Assembly (NCBI RefSeq): GCF_014268755.2
Contig: NZ_CP077093.1
Coordinates: 6,097,501-6,161,500, forward strand
DNA: 64,000 nt
Direction: 5' to 3'
DNA from: Pseudomonas vanderleydeniana
GTDB lineage: Bacteria; Pseudomonadota; Gammaproteobacteria; Pseudomonadales; Pseudomonadaceae
This document shows positions 53,524 through 61,084 of this stretch, piece by piece. Both the position numbers and the translations under genes were made by a program. Each line of letters starts with the position of its first letter. Position 1 is the stretch's first letter. The notes beneath the pieces are model-generated. The model was given only the letters and a program-made list of their open reading frames with translations. It made no database searches and was not told the origin of the DNA.

Positions 53524-55059
53524 CTAGCGATTGTTGAAGTCGGGTGAAGACAGCAGGAAGGTATTCCACTCCTGCGGCGACCGGGCCTGGTTCAGCGCTC
53601 CGAGGGTAGCCGCCGACAGGTGTGGCTCAATGGCGTCGTAGTACAGCGGCGTGGTGATCAGCGGGAAGCCGGCGCCGACAGTCTGGCTGCCCTCGGGCGT
53701 GAACAGGCGGTTGTTGCCCGCGCCAATCGCCCGGGCAATCTCGAAGCGCTTGGACATCTGCCCGGAGCTGGCCCAGCCGGCCGCCGCCAATGGCCAGCCA
53801 TCCGGCGTCTGGCGCCCGAACAGCGGCTCGCCCAGCTGGTTCAGCCAGTTGAGCAACGGGCGCGGGTTGGCGATCGGCTTGCCATCGTAGGCCAGGCGCA
53901 CGGCCGAGACCACGAACTGCATCGGGTCCTTGAACTTGCTGCCGTCGCTGTGCAGCAACTCCGGCGACTCGAACAGCGTGCCCATGACCTGGGCGATATC
54001 GCCATCGGTGCGCTGGAAAGTCGCGCTCATCCGGTCGACCAGCGCCTGTGGTGGCTGGTCGGCGACGAAATATTCGGCCAACTTGCGCGAGATGAACCGG
54101 GCGCAGGCTTTCTGCCGGGTGATCAGTTCCAGCGCGCGGCTGATCTCGTCGAACCCGCTGCCGGCGATCGGCTGGCCCAGCAGCACCTTGTCGCTGAAAT
54201 CATGCCGATTGGGATTGAACTGGAACAGGCCGTCGCGGACCACCAGCGGCGCGACCCGCGGGCCGAACTTCTGTACCCGACCGTCCAGCGGCACCACCCC
54301 TGCACCGGTGAGGATCAGGGCCAGTTGCTGGACGTCCTGCTGGGTGTAGCCGGAGCCGACACCCAGGGTATGCAACTCCATCAGTTCACGGGCGTAGTTC
54401 TCGTTGACCTTGCCCCGGGCATTCTGCGCATTGTCCAGGTACTCCAGCATCGCCGGGCTCTTCAGGGTCGCCAGCACCAGGTCCTTGAACTTGCCCAGGG
54501 CATGCGGGCGGATCACCCGCTCCTCGTAGTCCGCGACCATCAGCCGGACCGCCCCCTTGCCGGCGAAAACGCTGAAATGGTTGAGCCAGAACCACACCAG
54601 TTGCTCCTTGAGCTGGTTGCTGCCGTAGACCGCCCGCAGCAGGACGATCTGCCGGGCCTGTTCGGCGGCCTCGTTGGCCTGGCGCTGGAGGGTCTTCTTC
54701 GCCTCGACCTGAGGATCCCCGCCGGGCATCGCCTTGACCTGCTCCTGGGCCTGCCGGAACGCCAGCAGGGTCGCCTGCAATGGGGTCGACAGCAGCGGAT
54801 AGGCCTGCAACTGCGCAGCGATGGCCGGCGGCAGCGAGTCATGCAGGTGGTCACCCAGTTGCGCCTGCAACAGTCCGGCGCGGCCCATGGAGCGGAACCG
54901 GGCGACGTTCGCCGCATCCAGGTCGAAACCGTCGCGCCGCAGCCAGGCGGAGTCCGCCGGGCTCAGGGGCGCACTGGCCGCCATGGCTGCCACCGGGCAG
55001 AAAAGGGAGACAAGCAGCCAACAACACAGCGGTCGAAAAACAGCACGGGCAAGCGACAT
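53524..55059 (-). CDS. DUF1800 secreted protein
   Basis: 511 aa from MSLARAVFRPLCCWLLVSLF with AAGGAAG upstream; the frame reaches 55218 but lacks a signal-like start there. A Sec signal peptide ends near AMAAS. Family motifs: WFWLNHFSVFAGKG, NENYARELMELHTLGVGSGY and GYTQQDVQQLALILTGAGV. Partner of the following DUF1501 gene in one operon. DUF1800/DUF1501 pairs are widespread and their role remains unclear. Confidence 0.88.
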   Translation of the reverse strand: MSLARAVFRPLCCWLLVSLFCPVAAMAASAPLSPADSAWLRRDGFDLDAANVARFRSMGRAGLLQAQLGDHLHDSLPPAIAAQLQAYPLLSTPLQATLLAFRQAQEQVKAMPGGDPQVEAKKTLQRQANEAAEQARQIVLLRAVYGSNQLKEQLVWFWLNHFSVFAGKGAVRLMVADYEERVIRPHALGKFKDLVLATLKSPAMLEYLDNAQNARGKVNENYARELMELHTLGVGSGYTQQDVQQLALILTGAGVVPLDGRVQKFGPRVAPLVVRDGLFQFNPNRHDFSDKVLLGQPIAGSGFDEISRALELITRQKACARFISRKLAEYFVADQPPQALVDRMSATFQRTDGDIAQVMGTLFESPELLHSDGSKFKDPMQFVVSAVRLAYDGKPIANPRPLLNWLNQLGEPLFGRQTPDGWPLAAAGWASSGQMSKRFEIARAIGAGNNRLFTPEGSQTVGAGFPLITTPLYYDAIEPHLSAATLGALNQARSPQEWNTFLLSSPDFNNR

Positions 55060-55341
55060 GCGCAGGACTTCCTTGCAGGGAAAATGTTGTCCACAACGGG
55101 GCCAGTGTCTACCCGGCGACCTGTACGGGTGCTGACAGACCTGCACGCATCGCGCGGTCTGGAGCACTGCGTCACGCTTCTTGCGCGAGCGCCCGACAAA
55201 CGGCCACTGACAGCACACAAAGCGCCTTCAGGTTCAGCCAACGGACAGACACATACTGTTACAACCTATTCAACGGCCGAAAATGAAAATTCCGTCGTTC
55301 ATTGCAGACATGCCATGCCAGGAAGAGTCCGAGGAGGTCTG

Positions 55342-55686
55342 ATGTTTTTTCGTTATGCCGTATTGGCCATCGCTGTCGTCGCGGCATCGGGCTGTGTACA
55401 GGAACGGGTGGTCCGTGAACGCCCGGTGATCGTCGAACGCCCGGCGCCCGTGCGCTACGTCGAGGTGGTGGCGCCCCAGCCGCCACCGCAGGAAGTCATC
55501 GAAGTCGAGCCAGCCTACCGTCCGGGCTACATCTGGGCCCGCGGCTACTGGCATTGGGATGGTCGCCGCTATGTGGCGATGCACGGCCACTGGGAGCCGG
55601 TGCGCCCCGGCTACCGCTACGTGCACCCGCACTGGGAACAGCGCGGGGACGGCTGGCACCTGCGGGCCGGGATGTGGATCAACTGA
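55342..55686 (+). CDS. YXWGXW-repeat lipoprotein
   Basis: 114 aa. The signal peptide with lipobox AASGC (Cys18) is followed by a VERPAPVRYVEVVAPQPPP Pro/Val stretch and aromatic repeats of the YXWGXW type: YIWARGYWHWDGRRYVAMHG, GHWEPVRPGYRYVHPHW. Small outer-membrane-anchored proteins of this type are common in Pseudomonas with no known function. GAGGAGGT precedes the ATG. Confidence 0.85.
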   Translation: MFFRYAVLAIAVVAASGCVQERVVRERPVIVERPAPVRYVEVVAPQPPPQEVIEVEPAYRPGYIWARGYWHWDGRRYVAMHGHWEPVRPGYRYVHPHWEQRGDGWHLRAGMWIN

Positions 55687-55710
55687 CCCACGTGCTGGAA
55701 CGTGCCTGAG

Positions 55711-55735
55711 AGGCGGGCTCAGAGCTCGCCTTTTT
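55711..55735 (+). terminator. Terminator after the YXWGXW gene
   Basis: AGGCGGGCTC and GAGCTCGCCT form a stem with one mismatch followed by TTTTT. The structure overlaps the last codons and stop of the convergent PsiE-like gene, so it is shared coding and terminator sequence. Confidence 0.7.
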
Positions 55736-56219
55736 CCACCTCGGGATGTTCCGCCGAGCCCTCGCCGACCTTGCGGTGCGGGTGCTCGATCTTCACCGAC
55801 GGGAACTGCGACGAGGCATAGCGCACCACCAGGATCGCGAACGCCAGCAGCAGGATCGCCCCGGACACGTAGACCACGCCCATGTCCGGCGGGTTGTGGT
55901 GCGACACGTTGGAGATCAGCAGGCGGGTCAGCGCGGTGATCGCCACGTAGATCAGGAAGCGCACCGGCATGTGGTTGGTCTTGAAATAGATCCCGACCAT
56001 CGCGCCCAATTCGAGGTAGATGAACAGCAAGAGGATGTCATCGATCTTGATGTGCCCCTCCTCGATCATCAGCAGGAACTCCATCACCGCCGCCCAGGCC
56101 GTGACCCCACCGATGGCGAACAGCGCCAGGTAATGGAAGGACTCGACGAACAGGTTGCCCAGGGACTCGGCCACCTGATGCACGTTTTGCCGCAGTTTCT
56201 CGGCCCAATTGATTTTCAC
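55719..56219 (-). CDS. PsiE-like inner-membrane protein
   Basis: 166 aa with four hydrophobic segments: YLALFAIGGVTAWAAVMEFLLM, DILLLFIYLELGAMVGIYF, VRFLIYVAITALTRLLI and VVYVSGAILLLAFAILVVRY. This matches the phosphate-starvation-inducible PsiE family. The C-terminal tail is charged (HPHRKVGEGSAEHPEVEKG). No Pho box could be assigned by eye in the upstream gap, which instead carries a REP pair. Confidence 0.85.
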   Translation of the reverse strand: MKINWAEKLRQNVHQVAESLGNLFVESFHYLALFAIGGVTAWAAVMEFLLMIEEGHIKIDDILLLFIYLELGAMVGIYFKTNHMPVRFLIYVAITALTRLLISNVSHHNPPDMGVVYVSGAILLLAFAILVVRYASSQFPSVKIEHPHRKVGEGSAEHPEVEKGEL

Positions 56220-56357
56220 GGTGCACGTCCTTAGATCGGCTCGATCGCATGATGCGGGTTGAAGGTGACTGTTTCACTGCATGCAACGCCATGCAGAAAA
56301 AAGGCCAGAGGCGGCCATGAGATGGTCGCAGCCGCCGCCGAGACACGCCCCCATCCC

Positions 56358-56447
56358 TGTGGGAGCCGGCTTGCTGGCGATTGCGTGGTGTCAGTCACCC
56401 TCGTCACCGACTGGCTCACCGCGCTCGCCGGCAAGCCGGCTCCCACA
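56358..56447. repeat. REP pair (GAGCCGGCTTGCTGGCGA type)
   Basis: Inverted arms TGTGGGAGCCGGCTTGCTGG... (56358-56380) and its reverse complement form (56425-56447) differ at one base, with a 44-base spacer. Same type as the REP in the algD-alg8 gap. It lies between the PsiE-like and yebG promoters (gap 56220-56594). Confidence 0.9.
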
Positions 56448-56534
56448 AGGTCAGTCCAGCCCCCTGACAAAACTCGAAACCGGTCTACATTAAAAAGCCA
56501 CTATCCAAACCTTCAGGATTCGCTTATTCTTTAG

Positions 56535-56550
56535 CTGTATATAAATACAG
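56535..56550. promoter_or_regulatory. LexA (SOS) box of yebG
   Basis: CTGTATATAAATACAG matches the LexA consensus CTGTATATATATACAG at all but one base. It lies 45 bases upstream of the yebG start, so yebG should be repressed by LexA and induced by DNA damage. Confidence 0.93.
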
Positions 56551-56594
56551 TATTCACACAAGACAACCTATCGAGAAGGCATGTGAGGTGGTAA

Positions 56595-56861
56595 ATGGCC
56601 GTCGAAGTGGTATACCGCAGCAGCCGAGATCTGGAGCGTTTGTTCATGGATAAAGCCGAAGCTGACCGTCATGACAAGATGCTCGAACTGGCCGAATTGC
56701 TGGCTGAAGTCCTGCAAAAAGCCGTGCCTTCGCTGAACGAGCAACAGGTGGAGGAAGTCGGCATCTACATGGCGAAGAACCGCGATGTCTTCGCCAAGGC
56801 CTTCAAGAGCCAGCCGGACGCCCTGTCCGAACTGCTCTCGGCCCCGGCGGACGCCGAGTAA
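56595..56861 (+). CDS. yebG: SOS-inducible protein YebG
   Basis: 88 aa with the family start MAVEVVYRS and helices KAEADRHDKMLELAELLAEVL and QQVEEVGIYMAKNRDVFAKAF, matching E. coli YebG in order. Its biochemical role is not known, but its LexA control is. GAGGTGG precedes the ATG. The convergent leucine dehydrogenase gene ends 9 bases after its stop. Confidence 0.92.
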   Translation: MAVEVVYRSSRDLERLFMDKAEADRHDKMLELAELLAEVLQKAVPSLNEQQVEEVGIYMAKNRDVFAKAFKSQPDALSELLSAPADAE

Positions 56862-56870
56862 CGAAGTGCT

Positions 56871-57890
56871 TCAGCGATACAGCAGGCGTTCAGCCAGTTC
56901 GTCTGCTACCCGGGCCGGTGAACGTTTTTCCGCCTGGGCGTGGGCAAAGACTTCGGTCAGCCGCGCACCGATTCGTGACAGGTGCGCGGTGATGTCCGCC
57001 AGTTCCCCCCCCTGGTGCCGGAGTGCGACGTAGATCAGACCTCCGGAATTGATCACATAATCCGGCGCATAGAGAATCCCGCGTTTTTCCAACTGGTCGG
57101 CCACCCCGAGGTTGGTCAGTTGCGTGTTGGCCGAACCGGCGACGGCGGCACAGCGTAATTGCATCACGCTCTGGCTGGTCAGGACATTGCCCAGGCCACA
57201 GGGCGCGAAGATATCGCAGGGTGTGCTGATCAATGCCTCGGTGGCGATCGGGTGCGCGCCCAGCTGCTCCATTGCCAGTTGCACCTTGCCCTGGTCATTG
57301 TCACTGACCAGCAATTCCGCCCCCACCGCGTGCAACTGCTCGGCCAGGGCATAACCGACATTGCCCAGCCCCTGGACCGCCACGCGCAGGCCTTCGAGAT
57401 TGTCGCTGCCCAGACGGGCCATGGCCGTGGCGCGGATACCGGCGAACACTCCCAGGGCCGCATACGGCGAGGGATCACCGGCACTGGTGGTACTGGTGAC
57501 ATGCCGGGTGTACTGGGCGATGCAGTCCATATCCGCGGTGGAGGTACCGCTGTCGATCGCGGTGATGTAGCGGCCATCGAGTTGCTCGATACAACGACCG
57601 AACGCCTCGAACAGCGCCGCACGGCTCTCGACATGGGCAGGCCGGACGATCACCGCCTTGCCACCGCCCACCGGCAGGCCGGCCAGGGCCGCCTTGTAGC
57701 TCATGCCCTGGGCCAGGCGAATGGCATCGGTCATGGCGGATTCGTCATCAGGATAAGCCAGGTAACGACAGCCACCCAGCGCCGGACCCAGGCGACGGTT
57801 GTGGATGGCGATCACCGCCTTCAACCCGGTTACCGGGTCGACGCTGAGGTGCAGCGATTCAAGGCGAGTGCTTTGCATGAGAGCAAACAT
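56871..57890 (-). CDS. ldh: Leucine dehydrogenase
   Basis: NAD-dependent deamination of branched-chain amino acids. 339 aa. Catalytic lysines lie in MSYKAALAGLPVGGGKAVI (K66 and K78), dinucleotide loop GLGNVG, family stretch NRRLGPALGGCRY, and the APCGLGNVL and NSGGLI segments. Of the Glu/Leu/Phe/Val family; phenylalanine or valine preference cannot be excluded from sequence. It is divergent from the SirB1-like gene with 184 bases between. Confidence 0.9.
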   Translation of the reverse strand: MFALMQSTRLESLHLSVDPVTGLKAVIAIHNRRLGPALGGCRYLAYPDDESAMTDAIRLAQGMSYKAALAGLPVGGGKAVIVRPAHVESRAALFEAFGRCIEQLDGRYITAIDSGTSTADMDCIAQYTRHVTSTTSAGDPSPYAALGVFAGIRATAMARLGSDNLEGLRVAVQGLGNVGYALAEQLHAVGAELLVSDNDQGKVQLAMEQLGAHPIATEALISTPCDIFAPCGLGNVLTSQSVMQLRCAAVAGSANTQLTNLGVADQLEKRGILYAPDYVINSGGLIYVALRHQGGELADITAHLSRIGARLTEVFAHAQAEKRSPARVADELAERLLYR

Positions 57891-58074
57891 CGAATAGCCC
57901 CCTGATCACTTCTTGTACACAGCGAGTATAGGCTTCGCCGCAAAGAATGCCGAAGTACTGGAGAATAAGCCGACCGGCATCGCAGGCTTTATGACATAAC
58001 CCCCCCATGGGCTTCCAAGCCACTGGACGAAAAGCCGCCGCAGCGCTAAAACGGAATCTCTGCCGGAGATTTCG

Positions 58075-58878
58075 ATGAACCCCCGCCAAGCCTTTTTTGC
58101 CTGCCTGGAGCGTGACCCGCCCGCAGTGTTCGAAGCGGCGTTGTGGATAGCCGCCGAACATGACCCCAAGGTGCAGCCCGAAAGCCTGCTGCGCGATTTC
58201 AAGGACCTGCAACAGCGGGTCAGCGCCGGGCTGCCGTTGCTGCCGGTCAGCGAGCTGGCGCAACCGCTGCTGCGGCGGATGAACGAACTGGGCTTCCAGC
58301 AGGACGAATTCACCCCGCTACGACCGCATGCGGCGCTGCTCGACAAGGTCCTGCAACGGCGCCGCGGGCAACCGCTGGTGCTGGCGATGATCGCCCTGGA
58401 GTTGGCCCGAGGTCTGGAGATTCCGCTGGTGGGGATCAACTTCCCCGGGCACTTCCTGCTGCGGGTACCGGGAGCCGACCATCTGCTCGACCCCTGTGGC
58501 GGTCGCCGTCTCTACCCCAATGATTGCCGTGAACTGCTGAGCCGCCAGTACGGCCCGGCGATGTCCCTGAGCGCCGAGCACATGCAGGTCGCGACACCCC
58601 GGGACATGCTCCAGCGCCTGTCGCGCAACCTGCGGCAACTGCACCTGGCCAACGACGACTTCCTCGCCGGCCTGCGCGATGCCGAACGGGTCCTGGAACT
58701 CGGCGAGGGCAACGCCAGCGACTACCTGGCCCGCGCCAGCCTGTACCAGAAACTGGACTGCCCGCGGGCCGAGCGCCATGACCTGGAACGCGCCTTGCTG
58801 CTCAGCGACGACCCGATCCAGCGCCTGCGCCTGACGGAGCGGCTGGGACGACTGCCGCCCGATACCGTCGTGCATTAA
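58075..58878 (+). CDS. SirB1-family protein (transglutaminase-like plus TPR)
   Basis: 267 aa. Central transglutaminase-like core region: LLDKVLQRRRGQPLVLAMIALELARGLEIPLVGINFPGHFLLRV, with the histidine in PGHFL and D in LLDPCGG; a TPR-like C-terminal part contains ERVLELGEGNASDYLARASLYQKL. The usual core cysteine is not visible (leucine/valine at that place), as in many SirB1 relatives. Role unknown. Confidence 0.85.
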   Translation: MNPRQAFFACLERDPPAVFEAALWIAAEHDPKVQPESLLRDFKDLQQRVSAGLPLLPVSELAQPLLRRMNELGFQQDEFTPLRPHAALLDKVLQRRRGQPLVLAMIALELARGLEIPLVGINFPGHFLLRVPGADHLLDPCGGRRLYPNDCRELLSRQYGPAMSLSAEHMQVATPRDMLQRLSRNLRQLHLANDDFLAGLRDAERVLELGEGNASDYLARASLYQKLDCPRAERHDLERALLLSDDPIQRLRLTERLGRLPPDTVVH

Positions 58879-58951
58879 TTGGTTGGAGGCTGCCTGAATC
58901 GCAGCTACCGCCATCATGCAGCCCAGGCACATGACTTCCAGCCCAGTCATC

Positions 58952-59033
58952 GGCATTTCATTTTTTTGCTTTATTGAAATGCCTCATCCTCATCGCTATG
59001 CTCATTTCAAATCTGAGAGTTTTTGAAATGAGC
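58952..59033. promoter_or_regulatory. Repeated palindromes at the fic start (candidate autoregulatory operator)
   Basis: Two inverted repeats share the core ATTTCA/TGAAAT. The first is GGCATTTCA (58952-58960) with TGAAATGCC (58975-58983). The second is a perfect 12-bp repeat, GCTCATTTCAAA (59000-59011) with TTTGAAATGAGC (59022-59033), and it covers the fic ATG at 59028. Four half-sites in 82 bases in an AT-rich patch suggest cooperative binding by a dimeric repressor, most simply Fic itself. Confidence 0.65.
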
Positions 59034-60389
59034 ATGATCAAGGCTCCGCCAGCGGCCGTCGACAGCCCCTTCACCACCATCATAAAGAAACACCTGGAGA
59101 TGGTTGAGGACTATCTCGAGCTAGCCCAGGCAGTCGATATCAAGGGACGCTATCAGCATTTCGACGAACTACGTTTTCGTTGGCCCAAGGGTGTGGACTC
59201 ACAACTCGCCTGGGCCGTGGTCAAAGCCGAACGCCAGAAACAGCAAAGGAACGTGTTATCCCTGGATGACCCCGCACGCCCTTGCCCCCTGTTCTATACA
59301 CCAGCGATGCATATCGCCATCTCCGCCTGTGACCAGAACACCACCACTGCCGCCCTGGAGTGGATGTGCTCGAGAATTGGTGAGGAAAAACACCTTCAGT
59401 ACCTGCTCAATGACCTGATCGAGGACGAAGCGATCAGCAGCAGCCAACTGGAAGGTGCGGCTACCACGACGAAGGCGGCCAAGGAGCTGTTGAAGCGGCA
59501 ACGGGGCCCAAGAACGCCTGATGAAAAAATGATCATCAGCAACTACAAGCTGATGAAACTGGCCTGGGAGTGCAGGAATCGTGAACTCTCACTGGAGCTG
59601 ATTACAGAGCTGCACCAAACGGGAGTAGAAGGCATCGACGATGAGCACTACCACCCCGGTGCCCTGAGAAATGACGACAACATCGTCATCGAGGATGGCA
59701 GGGGCAACGTGGCGCACCAACCGCCTCCAGCGTACAACCTCGCAGCACGCCTTCGTCTGATCTGCGAATGGATCAACACCCATCATTCGGACATGAACGA
59801 CCTCAACTACATCCACCCGCTGGTGAAAGCGATCATTCTTCACTTCGCGGTAGGCTTCGAGCACCCGTTCCATGATGGTAACGACCGTGTCGCCAGGTCG
59901 CTGTTCTACTGGTATCTGTTCAAAAGAGGATTTGGCGCTTTCCGCTATATCGCCATCAGCACCTTGCTCAAGGCTGCCCCCATCCAATATGGAAAGAGTT
60001 ACCTGTATACCGAAACGGACGACATGGACCTGACCTACTTCGTCGACTATCAGTGCCGCGTCATCACTCGTGCCATCGGAGAATTCAGGAAGACCTACGA
60101 GGCCACGGTCGAATCGATGACCCGATTCAATACATTCCTGTACGAATCCGGTCTCTACTCGAAACTCTCGGAAAAACAGCGGGTGGTGTTCAATGTCGCA
60201 AAATCCGGCACGGCACAGCAATTCACCGTCACGGGTGTGAAAGACAACTTCGGTTGCGCCTACAACACCGCGGCAGCGGTACTGAACGGCCTGGTCGACC
60301 TGAATCTGTTCAGAAAGAGCAAGGTGGGTAACGAATGGATGTATGAAATGATCGATGCGACATCCATTCAGAAAAACTGGAAGGCATGA
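59028..60389 (+). CDS. Fic-domain protein with C-terminal winged helix
   Basis: 453 aa. Start at MSMIKAPPAAVDSPF. The class II inhibitory motif S138-x-x-x-E142-G143 (SSQLEG) precedes the Fic core HPFHDGNDRVAR at residues 279-290; the canonical form is HPFx(D/E)GN(G/K)RxxR, so Asp286 replaces Gly/Lys. H279, N285 and R287 are kept. The C-terminal 90 residues (LSEKQRVVFNVAKSGTAQQF, NTAAAVLNGLVDLNLFRKS) look like a winged-helix DNA-binding domain. Probably AMPylates or otherwise modifies a protein target. Codon use appears less GC-biased than in the flanking genes, which hints at transfer. Confidence 0.9.
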   Translation: MSMIKAPPAAVDSPFTTIIKKHLEMVEDYLELAQAVDIKGRYQHFDELRFRWPKGVDSQLAWAVVKAERQKQQRNVLSLDDPARPCPLFYTPAMHIAISACDQNTTTAALEWMCSRIGEEKHLQYLLNDLIEDEAISSSQLEGAATTTKAAKELLKRQRGPRTPDEKMIISNYKLMKLAWECRNRELSLELITELHQTGVEGIDDEHYHPGALRNDDNIVIEDGRGNVAHQPPPAYNLAARLRLICEWINTHHSDMNDLNYIHPLVKAIILHFAVGFEHPFHDGNDRVARSLFYWYLFKRGFGAFRYIAISTLLKAAPIQYGKSYLYTETDDMDLTYFVDYQCRVITRAIGEFRKTYEATVESMTRFNTFLYESGLYSKLSEKQRVVFNVAKSGTAQQFTVTGVKDNFGCAYNTAAAVLNGLVDLNLFRKSKVGNEWMYEMIDATSIQKNWKA

Positions 60390-60390
60390 A

Positions 60391-60421
60391 GCGGGCCCCG
60401 ATCAGGAACACCGGGGTCCGC
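60391..60421 (+). terminator. Hairpin after fic
   Basis: GCGGGCCCCG (60391-60400) pairs with CGGGGTCCGC (60412-60421), with one G-U pair. No T-run follows. It lies between the convergent fic and maiA stops and probably helps end both transcripts. Confidence 0.55.
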
Positions 60422-60433
60422 AGGTAGCCCACC

Positions 60434-61072
60434 TCAGGCCGGAGTGTCCGGCTGGTTGGCCGGATGCGCCTGGACGAACGCCGGGTGCTGCTGCGCCAGC
60501 GCCGCGACCCGCCGGATGCGCGGATAGGCATCCAGCGCCACCTTGAAGCGTTCGGCCGCGTACAACTGCGGGATCAGGTAGACATCCGCCAGCCCCGGCT
60601 CGTGGCCGAAGCAGTAGCCGTTCTCACCGATCAACTGCTCGACAGCCGCCAGTCCCTGGGTGATCCAATGCCCGATCCACGCCTGCACCTGCGACTCGTC
60701 GTGCCCCCACTGACGCAGCAGGTTGAGCACGCTGACGTTGTGCAGCGGATGGATATCGCAGCCGATCAGTGCCGCCACCGCCCGCTCCTGGGCCCGGGTC
60801 GCCAGGTCGCGAGACAGCAGCGGGACCTGGGGATAACGCTCCTCGAGAAACTCGATGATCGCTGGTGACTGGGTCAGCAGGTGACCGGCGTCGGTACGCA
60901 GCGCCGGCACCCGGCCCTGCGGGTTGAGCGCCAGGTACGCCGGCTGGCGGTGTTCACCACCCCCCGGTGCGATCAGGTTGACCGGTTGTGCGTGGTAGTC
61001 CAGCCCCTTGAGCGCCAGGGCGATTCGCACCCGGTAGGACGAGGTCGAACGGTAATAGGTGTAAAGCTCCAT
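60434..61072 (-). CDS. maiA: Maleylacetoacetate isomerase
   Basis: Glutathione-dependent isomerisation of maleylacetoacetate to fumarylacetoacetate in tyrosine/homogentisate breakdown. 212 aa, zeta-class GST: STSSYRVRIALALKG with the active-site serines, LNPQGRVPALRTD, LTQSPAIIEFLEE, and the C-terminal GHEPGLADVYLIPQLYAAERF. Third gene of the hmgA-fahA-maiA operon, 12 bases after fahA. Confidence 0.95.
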   Translation of the reverse strand: MELYTYYRSTSSYRVRIALALKGLDYHAQPVNLIAPGGGEHRQPAYLALNPQGRVPALRTDAGHLLTQSPAIIEFLEERYPQVPLLSRDLATRAQERAVAALIGCDIHPLHNVSVLNLLRQWGHDESQVQAWIGHWITQGLAAVEQLIGENGYCFGHEPGLADVYLIPQLYAAERFKVALDAYPRIRRVAALAQQHPAFVQAHPANQPDTPA

Positions 61073-61084
61073 GGCTCGCTCCTC

